Source: Lachnospiraceae bacterium (GTDB lineage Bacteria; Bacillota_A; Clostridia; Lachnospirales; Lachnospiraceae). From it: a stretch of DNA of 10,113 nucleotides. The number at the start of each line of letters is the position of its first letter. Within the stretch, counting starts at the first letter, position 1. A model generated the notes under the pieces. The model was given only the letters and a program-made list of their open reading frames with translations. It ran no database searches and was not told the DNA's origin. The DNA lies in assembly GCA_021770615.1 (NCBI GenBank), contig JAETQR010000079.1, positions 1-10,113 of the forward strand. The letters run 5' to 3'. This document shows, piece by piece, positions 5,480 to 10,113 of this stretch. Position numbers and translations under genes: made by a program.

Positions 5480-6478
5480 CTAATCTGCAACAGAAAACTC
5501 GTCCACTGGAAGATTGACTGTCACTGTTGTTCCAATGTTTAGTTGTGACGAAACAGAAAGCGTATATCCTAACAAGAGAGAAACTTTTTTGCACATATAC
5601 AGACCGCAGCCCGTAGATTTTTGATGAATACGCCCATTAAATCCTGTATATCCCTTTTCAAACAACCGTGGTAAATCCTCGGCTGTTATACCTATACCTG
5701 TATCACTAACACATATTTGCAACGGTGTAGGCTGATAAATTGAAATACAGCCTTGTTCTGTATATTTCGCAGCGTTTGAAACCAACTGCTCTAATATAAA
5801 CAATAGCCACTTCCTGTCAGTGAGGACTGTACCATTCAGATCATGTAAGTCTATTTTCAGCCGCTTTGAAATCAAGACAACAGAGTGCTTTTTGATTGCT
5901 TCCTGTGCCAACGGCAATAACTCCACCCGTTCCAAAAACAAGTCGGAATATTGATTTTCTAACTGCAAATACTTTAATGCCATATCTATATAACACGATA
6001 TTTGCAGCAACTCCGTTTTCCATTTGGACGGTGTGGTGTCGCCTGTTTGTAACATCAAATCCATAGAATAAACAGGGGTCTTTATTTGGTGCGTCCAGAG
6101 CGTATAATAATCATCTCTTTCTGCGTTTGTTTTTCGCTGGTTTGCCCGTTCGTTCTGCCATGTTTGCAAAATCTCTTTGACTATCTGCTGATAGCTTTCT
6201 TCCACAAGGGTATCAGCCGCCCCCAAATTAGGCATAGCAGGTAATTTTGCTTGTTTGATATTGTTCAATCGTTCACACTTTTGATAAGTGTTGCGCAAAT
6301 CCCGAAATGCAAAAGGCAGCACAAGCAGAATAAGCAGAAAAGTCGTGTATAGGATTGGCTCCATACGAACATCATAAAGGAAATACATAAAGACATTACA
6401 TACAATCAATCCACAAAATACAACCATTACTTTATATTTATCTTTCAGATAGCAAATAAGAAAATACTTTTTATCCAA
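5480..6478 (-). CDS. bceS: BceS-like intramembrane-sensing histidine kinase
   Basis: Counting from the chosen start, the 332-residue protein has two membrane helices (about 17-35 and 40-58) with almost no extracellular loop, the hallmark of intramembrane-sensing kinases. The H-box is THQIKTP with phospho-acceptor H130. The ATPase domain has an N-box EQLVSNAAKYT (N235), G1 DTGIGI (259-264) and G2 GCGLYMCKK (from 290). Such kinases do not bind the drug but follow the state of the BceAB transporter. The only ATGs (6517-6520) would extend it well into the regulator gene. I favour the TTG at 6478, which overlaps the regulator stop and gives the usual family N-terminus MDKKYFLICYLKDKYK. All catalytic motifs are intact, and a terminator follows directly. 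Confidence 0.88.
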   Translation of the reverse strand: MDKKYFLICYLKDKYKVMVVFCGLIVCNVFMYFLYDVRMEPILYTTFLLILLVLPFAFRDLRNTYQKCERLNNIKQAKLPAMPNLGAADTLVEESYQQIVKEILQTWQNERANQRKTNAERDDYYTLWTHQIKTPVYSMDLMLQTGDTTPSKWKTELLQISCYIDMALKYLQLENQYSDLFLERVELLPLAQEAIKKHSVVLISKRLKIDLHDLNGTVLTDRKWLLFILEQLVSNAAKYTEQGCISIYQPTPLQICVSDTGIGITAEDLPRLFEKGYTGFNGRIHQKSTGCGLYMCKKVSLLLGYTLSVSSQLNIGTTVTVNLPVDEFSVAD

Positions 6479-7148
6479 CTTGATAGCCCATTCCTTTCCG
6501 GGTAACAATAAAATCATCAAGCCCGATCTTACTCAATTTATTTCTTACTCTCGTCACATTGACCGTAAGTGTATTATCATCAACAAAAGTATTGTCATTC
6601 CACAATGCTTGCATAAGTTCATCACGGGACACGCTTTTTCCGCTGTGGGTCATAAGCTCTTTTAGGATAATATAATCATTGCGCGATAATTCCAATACAT
6701 TTCCCTTGTATTGCAGCTTTGCATTATCCAAATCTAATATGACATCACCGCAAGCAACTACATTCATTGCCCCTTGAAAATCATAAGTGCGCCGTAACAG
6801 GGAATTGATTTTTGCAAGCAAGAAATTTAGGTCAAAGGGTTTTACAACAAAATCGTCACCGCCCATATTCATAGCTAAAATCATGTTCAGATTATCGTTA
6901 ATTGATGAAATAAAGATAATCGGTACTTTTGAAATTTTCCTTATTTCCTCACACCAATGATAGCCGTTGTAATGTGGGAGCTTTATATCTAACAAAACAA
7001 TTTCCGGCTTAAATCTGATAAACTGCTCTGTTATCTGTTGAAACTCTTTCAAGTATTCGCATTGAAACCCCCAAGCACTTAAAAAATCGCTAATGGATTG
7101 TGCTGCGTTCAGATCGTCCTCTATGATTAACACTTTATACTGTGTCAT
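6471..7148 (-). CDS. bceR: BceR-like OmpR-family response regulator
   Basis: The 225-residue protein has a complete receiver domain (about 1-118): acidic pocket E10/D11/D12, phosphorylation site D54 in VLLDIKLP, switch residue S81 and conserved K103 in VVKPFD. A C-terminal winged helix of the OmpR type (about 128-225) follows, with the recognition region TLTVNVTRVRNKL and the wing GMGYQVG. It should be phosphorylated by the adjacent kinase and activate the bceA promoter. Its stop overlaps the kinase start by 8 bp, assuming TTG at 6478. It begins 4 bp after the small HTH gene, with a GGGGGT sequence as the ribosome site, weaker than its neighbours' and consistent with translational coupling. 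Confidence 0.92.
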   Translation of the reverse strand: MTQYKVLIIEDDLNAAQSISDFLSAWGFQCEYLKEFQQITEQFIRFKPEIVLLDIKLPHYNGYHWCEEIRKISKVPIIFISSINDNLNMILAMNMGGDDFVVKPFDLNFLLAKINSLLRRTYDFQGAMNVVACGDVILDLDNAKLQYKGNVLELSRNDYIILKELMTHSGKSVSRDELMQALWNDNTFVDDNTLTVNVTRVRNKLSKIGLDDFIVTRKGMGYQVG

Positions 7149-7152
7149 GTGT

Positions 7153-7338
7153 CTACCCCCTGCTTTCCTTTTTTCTTTTATCTACTGGCTTTTCAGCGTC
7201 CTTTGGTATCAGCCACAAGCGGCTGAATTTTGCCACGCCCGGTATACGGTTTTCCTCACATAGCTTTTGCACCCGTCTTTCTGAAATGCCCCATTTCTTC
7301 GCCGCTTCCGGGGCAGAAATATACTCTAACATCTTCAT
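7153..7338 (-). CDS. Small excisionase/MerR-like helix-turn-helix protein
   Basis: This 61-residue protein begins MKMLEYISAPEAAKKWGISE and carries one compact DNA-binding domain. Helix-turn-helix residues EAAKKWGISERRVQKLCEE are at about 11-29. A wing (RIPGVAKFSRLWLIP) follows, then a basic tail (KPVDKRKKESRG). Proteins of this shape (HTH_17 type) include excisionases and small regulators. It stands first in the transcript with the Bce regulator, 4 bp upstream of it, so a regulatory role for this operon is at least as likely as an excision role; no integrase is adjacent. AAAGGGTGA precedes ATG 7338. A second ATG two codons on (7332) has better spacing and could be used. Confidence 0.8.
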   Translation of the reverse strand: MKMLEYISAPEAAKKWGISERRVQKLCEENRIPGVAKFSRLWLIPKDAEKPVDKRKKESRG

Positions 7339-7367
7339 TCACCCTTTCTCTAATCTCTATCAGTATA

Positions 7368-7396
7368 ATTATATGCGTCTAGCCGAATAACTTCAA
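7368..7396 (-). promoter_or_regulatory. Promoter of the HTH-bceR-bceS operon
   Basis: On the minus strand TTGAAG (7396-7391) and TATAAT (7373-7368) are separated by exactly 17 bp, 30 bp upstream of the HTH gene start. The -10 is part of the 10-bp palindrome TATAATTATA (7364-7373), but no matching -35 exists for plus-strand use. Two near-consensus boxes suggest steady basal expression of the sensing genes. Confidence 0.7.
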
Positions 7397-7480
7397 GATA
7401 CTTTTTGTTAAGTTTGGGAATTATTTTAGCTAACTGGTAGAACAGTGTAGACATATCCAAGAAGAAAGGTGAACAGTAAA

Positions 7481-7486
7481 ATGTAA
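7481..7486 (+). other. Minimal start-stop ORF upstream of the XRE gene
   Basis: ATG TAA at 7481-7486 is preceded by AAGAAAGGTGA (7462-7472) at about 8-nt spacing, a proper ribosome site leading to a start codon followed at once by a stop. The XRE gene starts 14 nt later. It may be chance, or it may stall or reload ribosomes ahead of the regulator. Confidence 0.3.
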
Positions 7487-7500
7487 TAGGGTGAATGAAT

Positions 7501-7854
7501 ATGGCAAAAAGACCAGTACCACGATATGACTTTAAGGATTTTGGGGAAGCAATCAAGGCAGCCCGGAAAGGGCGCAAGGAGAGCCGGAAAAAAGTATGCG
7601 ATGAAATGTATATATCCCCTCGCTACCTTGCGAATATTGAGAACAAGGGGCAGCACCCCAGCTTACAGATATTCTTTGAGCTTATGTTGCGCTATAATAT
7701 CTCGGTAGACCAATTCCTTTTAGAGCAGCCCGCCGGGAAGAATACCCAGCGGCGGCAGCTTGACGCTCTGCTGGACGATATGAGCGATACGGGAATACGG
7801 ATAGTCACCGCCACGGCGCGGGAGATCGCAGAGGTTGAGGGTGAGGGAGAATAG
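7501..7854 (+). CDS. XRE-family transcriptional regulator
   Basis: The 117-residue protein has an N-terminal XRE/Cro-like helix-turn-helix at about residues 12-66 (FGEAIKAARKGRKESRKKV, then YISPRYLANIENKGQHPSLQ). A short helical C-terminal part ends in the acidic tail AEVEGEGE. Such proteins usually repress their own and nearby element promoters. The frame also has ATG at 7495, but AGGGTGA touches that codon and is properly spaced only for ATG 7501, so the latter is chosen. It is transcribed divergently from the HTH-bceR-bceS operon and could control either side. The AT-rich interval 7397-7480 has no plus-strand promoter I can defend; an imperfect dyad, CTAACTG with CAGTGTAG, lies at about 7430-7450. 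A terminator follows. Confidence 0.85.
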   Translation: MAKRPVPRYDFKDFGEAIKAARKGRKESRKKVCDEMYISPRYLANIENKGQHPSLQIFFELMLRYNISVDQFLLEQPAGKNTQRRQLDALLDDMSDTGIRIVTATAREIAEVEGEGE

Positions 7855-7862
7855 CCCTTGTC

Positions 7863-7887
7863 CGGCTAAAATTGAATAGCGGCTAAA
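7863..7887 (+). repeat. Two direct copies of CGGCTAAA
   Basis: CGGCTAAA occurs at 7863-7870 and 7880-7887, 17 bp start to start, just after the XRE gene. The related 10-mer GCGGCTAAAG also occurs on the minus strand in the hairpin near 1300. This could be a protein-binding pair or chance. Confidence 0.3.
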
Positions 7888-7888
7888 G

Positions 7889-7929
7889 AAGCGTTGTAAT
7901 CTTTTTTGAGATTGCAGCGTTTTTCTTTT
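7889..7929 (+). terminator. Terminator after the XRE gene
   Basis: CGTTGTAATCT (7892-7902) pairs with AGATTGCAGCG (7909-7919) over 11 bp with two G-U pairs and a 6-nt loop, extendable at its base, and is followed by TTTTTCTTTT. It separates the XRE gene from the mobilization genes. The remaining interval, 7930-8102, holds the candidate oriT and no gene. Confidence 0.7.
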
Positions 7930-7997
7930 GTGAAAGTCCGTCATTTTCGTTTTTTTCGGTGTTGTAGGTAGTAGGAAGAACTTTCGTAGCAAGCATA

Positions 7998-8069
7998 GGA
8001 AAAGAGTACCCTTTTCCGTATTTCTGCCCGCCCGGTCGGTTAGAAATTGCTTGTTGGGAAGTGTCCCAA
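7998..8069 (+). other. Candidate origin of transfer (oriT)
   Basis: Two perfect inverted repeats lie in the non-coding interval directly upstream of mobC and the relaxase. GGAAAAG (7998-8004) pairs with CTTTTCC (8011-8017). TTGGGA (8054-8059) pairs with TCCCAA (8064-8069). Paired inverted repeats upstream of mobC are typical of the oriT of MobP-type systems. The nick site cannot be identified from sequence alone. Confidence 0.45.
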
Positions 8070-8102
8070 ACCCTCTATGAAAACGGAAAGGAGCGAAAAA
8101 CC

Positions 8103-8432
8103 ATGAACGGACGGAAAAGGACGGTACAGGTCAAATTCTATGTGACAGAAGAAGAACGGAAACTGATTGAGGAAAAAATGAAACTTGTCCCCACAAGCAA
8201 CATGGCGGCATATCTGCGCAAGATTGCTATTGACGGGTATATTATCCAAGTAGACCACACGGACATAAAGGCAATGACAGCAGAGATACAGAAAATCGGT
8301 GTCAATGTCAATCAGATCGCACGTCGCGTAAACGCGACGGGAAACGCCTATAAAGAGGATATAGAGGAAATTAAGGGGGTGCTTGCGGAGATATGGCGGT
8401 TACAAAGATTAAGCCTGTTAAAAGCACTTTGA
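8103..8432 (+). CDS. mobC: MobC-like relaxosome accessory protein
   Basis: This 109-residue protein has a basic N-terminus with a ribbon-helix-helix-like segment (KRTVQVKFYVTEEERKLIEE, then NMAAYLRKIAIDG). The C-terminal part is the MobC signature VNVNQIARRVNATG, followed by a helical segment. MobC proteins bind oriT and help the relaxase open the strands. The frame is open from 8061, but ATG 8103 has an AAAGGAG site 9 nt upstream and gives the family's usual N-terminus. Its last 40 bp overlap the relaxase start in another frame, a typical tight mobC-relaxase coupling. The candidate oriT lies directly upstream. Confidence 0.88.
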   Translation: MNGRKRTVQVKFYVTEEERKLIEEKMKLVPTSNMAAYLRKIAIDGYIIQVDHTDIKAMTAEIQKIGVNVNQIARRVNATGNAYKEDIEEIKGVLAEIWRLQRLSLLKAL

Positions 8433-9802
8433 GCAAAGCCCTTGACTATATCGAAAACCCGGACAAGACGGACGGAAAAATGCTGGTGTCCTCTTTTGGG
8501 TGCAGCTATGAAACGGCAGATATTGAGTTTGGCTATACCCTCTCACAAGCGCGGGATAAGGGAAACAATTTAGCTTTTCACTTGATACAGTCCTTTGCGC
8601 CGGGGGAAGTGGACTATGAGAAAGCCCATGAGATCGGGCGGCAGCTTGCCGACGCGGTAACAAAAGGGCAGCATGAATATGTACTCACGACGCACATTGA
8701 CAAGGGACATATCCATAACCACATTATTTTCTGCGCAGTCAACTTCGTAGATCATCATAAGTACGTTTCCAACAAGCGGACGTATTACGGCATACGGAAC
8801 ATGAGTGACAAGCTATGCCGGGACAACGGGCTTTCCGTGGTCGTCCCCGGCAAGGGAAGCAAAGGAAAGAGCTATGCGGAGTACCAAGCGGAGAAAACCG
8901 GGACAAGCTGGAAAGGCAAGTTAAAAATTGCCGTGGACGCGCTCATTCCCCAAGTTTCCAGTTTTGAGGAATTATTGCAGCGGTTACAGGCGGCTGGCTA
9001 TGAGATAAAGCCGGGAAAATATGTGTCATGCCGCGCACCGGGACAGGAACGCTTTACCCGCCTTAAAACTCTCGGCGTAGATTATACAGAGGAAGCCATA
9101 AGGGAACGGATAGCGGGCAAACGCACCCGTGCCGCCAAAGCTCCAAAGGTAGAGCGTAAGGGCGTTAATCTGCTCATTGACATTGAGAACAGTATCAAGG
9201 CGCAGCAGAGCCGGGGCTATGAACAGTGGGCGAAAATCCACAATCTGAAACAGGCGGCAAAGACTATGAACTTCCTTACTGAAAACAAGATTGAACAGTA
9301 CGCCGATCTGCTCACCCGGATAGAGGAAATCGCCACGGCAAGCGAACAGGCGGGGGACAGCCTAAAGGAAGCGGAAAAGCGTTTTTCGGATATGGCGTTG
9401 CTCATTAAGAATGTCACTACCTACCAAAAGACAAAGCCCCTCTATGAAGCCTACCGCAAAGCCCGGAATAAGGAGAAATACCGGGCAGAGCATGAACGGG
9501 GTATTATCCTCCATGAAGCGGCGGCAAAGGCATTAAAGGCGGCGCAGATTGGCGGCAAGCTCCCCAGCGTTCCCGCCCTGCAAGCAGAGTATGAAAAGCT
9601 GCAAGGGCAGAAAGAAAGCCTTTATGCCGATTATGTCAAGCTGAAAAAACAGGTACAGGAATATGACATTATCAAGCGGAACATAGACAGCATTTTACAG
9701 GCAGAGAAGCAGCCGGAACGTATGGAATGGAAACCTATATTGACGCAGATAGCAAACTGCAAATTACTTTTGAGGACGGAAATACACTTACTGGCTATAT
9801 AG
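8393..9802 (+). CDS. MobP-type relaxase (relaxase/mobilization nuclease family)
   Basis: This 469-residue relaxase cuts one strand at oriT and pilots it during transfer. The N-terminal nuclease domain (about 1-240) carries candidate catalytic Y19 (ALDYIENP), the FHLIQSF strand (62-68) and the metal-binding motif HIDKGHIHNH (101-110, with H101, H106, H108 and H110). The C-terminal half is rich in charged helices, probably coiled-coil, as in other relaxases of such elements. The start ATG has GGGGGTG 11 nt upstream and lies inside mobC. The last 25 or so residues overlap the next ORF in a different frame, look unlike the preceding helical sequence, and may reflect an altered end. The enzyme appears catalytically intact. 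Confidence 0.92.
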   Translation: MAVTKIKPVKSTLSKALDYIENPDKTDGKMLVSSFGCSYETADIEFGYTLSQARDKGNNLAFHLIQSFAPGEVDYEKAHEIGRQLADAVTKGQHEYVLTTHIDKGHIHNHIIFCAVNFVDHHKYVSNKRTYYGIRNMSDKLCRDNGLSVVVPGKGSKGKSYAEYQAEKTGTSWKGKLKIAVDALIPQVSSFEELLQRLQAAGYEIKPGKYVSCRAPGQERFTRLKTLGVDYTEEAIRERIAGKRTRAAKAPKVERKGVNLLIDIENSIKAQQSRGYEQWAKIHNLKQAAKTMNFLTENKIEQYADLLTRIEEIATASEQAGDSLKEAEKRFSDMALLIKNVTTYQKTKPLYEAYRKARNKEKYRAEHERGIILHEAAAKALKAAQIGGKLPSVPALQAEYEKLQGQKESLYADYVKLKKQVQEYDIIKRNIDSILQAEKQPERMEWKPILTQIANCKLLLRTEIHLLAI

Positions 9803-9924
9803 AACGTGTGGAATATGGGACTTATCCCGATGAAAATGATACTCTGATTATAAGGGTAGAGGACGGGGAACTTTATATCTTAGTGGGAAACCGAATAAAG
9901 GATATAAAAGAACTGTCCGAATAA
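9727..9924 (+). CDS. Small beta-rich protein of unknown function
   Basis: This 65-residue ORF begins METYIDADSKLQITFEDGNT and has alternating strand-like segments (LQITFEDG, LTGYIERVEYG, DTLIIRVEDGELYILVG) ending in a helix IKDIKELSE. The pattern suggests a small SH3- or Sm-like beta barrel; I do not recognise a named family. The product is acidic. Its start lies 76 bp inside the relaxase gene in another frame, with only a weak GGAA-like ribosome site, so it may be translated by coupling to the relaxase. A strong terminator follows its stop, marking it as the last gene of the mobC-relaxase operon. Confidence 0.65.
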   Translation: METYIDADSKLQITFEDGNTLTGYIERVEYGTYPDENDTLIIRVEDGELYILVGNRIKDIKELSE

Positions 9925-9925
9925 A

Positions 9926-9978
9926 AAGAAAGCCGGGACGCGGCAGCTATCAGATAGCCACCGCGCCCCGGTTTTCTT
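9926..9978. terminator. Bidirectional terminator ending the mobilization operon
   Basis: A long interrupted hairpin starts 2 nt after the stop of the small gene. AAGAAA (9926-9931) pairs with TTTCTT (9973-9978), CCGGG (9933-9937) with CCCGG (9967-9971), CGCGG (9939-9943) with CCGCG (9961-9965), and GCTAT (9946-9950) with ATAGC (9954-9958). A-rich and T-rich ends on each side make it a plausible intrinsic terminator on both strands. Confidence 0.75.
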
Positions 9979-10113
9979 ATGGGTGCAGAGATTGGATTGT
10001 TACGCAATAGGACGGCATTTTCGGGGGTAAAGGTATAAATCCCTTACTGTTTCATTTTCCCGCCCGGAAAGCCGCATAAATCAAGGCTTATTTCGCCCCT
10101 ATCGCGTCACATT
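9979..10113. other. Non-coding tail, no gene seen
   Basis: All frames are broken by stops or lack a plausible start. A short stem, AAGCC with GGCTT, lies at about 10070-10090. This is probably the upstream region of a gene beyond the window edge. Confidence 0.4.

Noticed and set aside
7364..7369. Plus-strand TATAAT as promoter of the XRE gene
   Set aside because: It is the mirror of the palindromic minus-strand -10, with no -35 at 16-18 bp and over 130 bp to the gene.
7720..7992. Minus-strand ORF opposite the XRE gene's 3' end
   Set aside because: Mostly antisense to the XRE coding sequence and terminator; no ribosome site or recognisable domain.
8077..8106. Nine-codon upstream ORF ending in ATGA overlap with mobC
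   Set aside because: No ribosome site before its ATG, and mobC has its own good site inside it; the overlap is likely chance.
9878..10043. Minus-strand open frame with protein-like stretch FTPENAVLLRNNP
   Set aside because: No start codon with ribosome site, runs through the terminator hairpin and is preceded by a stop; probably coincidental.
1..10113. CRISPR arrays, tRNA or rRNA genes, insertion-sequence ends
   Set aside because: No regularly spaced repeats, cloverleaf, rRNA-like sequence or transposase was seen on either strand.

Overview
The window looks like part of an integrative and conjugative or mobilizable element from a low-GC Gram-positive host, most likely a Clostridia-type gut bacterium. 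Three things point there: Tn916-type sigma and helix-turn-helix genes, a MobC plus MobP-type relaxase pair, and strong Gram-positive Shine-Dalgarno sites (AAAGGAGG) before most genes. No search was run, so the taxonomic call is inference.

Layout, left to right. Positions 1-307 hold GC-rich sequence with no convincing gene. On the minus strand, 308-983 encode a pair resembling Tn916 Orf7 (sigma-like) and Orf8 (HTH_16). Positions 984-1484 are a structured intergenic block with a 36-residue ORF and several perfect hairpins. On the minus strand, 1485-5362 form a tight operon encoding a Bce-type ATPase (bceA), permease (bceB), a 69-residue two-helix membrane protein and a membrane-anchored metallophosphoesterase. 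A 117-bp intergenic region then packs together a terminator, a promoter and two inverted repeats. Positions 5480-7338 (minus) encode the BceS-like kinase, the BceR-like regulator and a small excisionase/MerR-like HTH protein, listed here in reverse order of transcription.

From 7339 the genes switch to the plus strand: an XRE-type regulator, a terminator, a candidate oriT, mobC, a relaxase and a small beta-rich protein of unknown function. A bidirectional terminator at 9926-9978 closes this block.

How it fits together. The kinase, regulator and transporter form a Bce-type antimicrobial-peptide sensing and detoxification module; in studied Bce systems the kinase senses transporter activity rather than the drug itself. 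Here the module appears to be cargo lodged between the regulatory end of the element (sigma/HTH) and its DNA-processing genes (MobC/relaxase). In two 60-base rows counted by hand, G+C was 25/60 inside bceB and 33/60 inside the relaxase, consistent with a different origin. The most unusual parts are the two extra membrane proteins in the bceAB operon, the compact terminator/promoter/operator region at 5382-5478, and the hairpin-rich leader upstream of the sigma gene.
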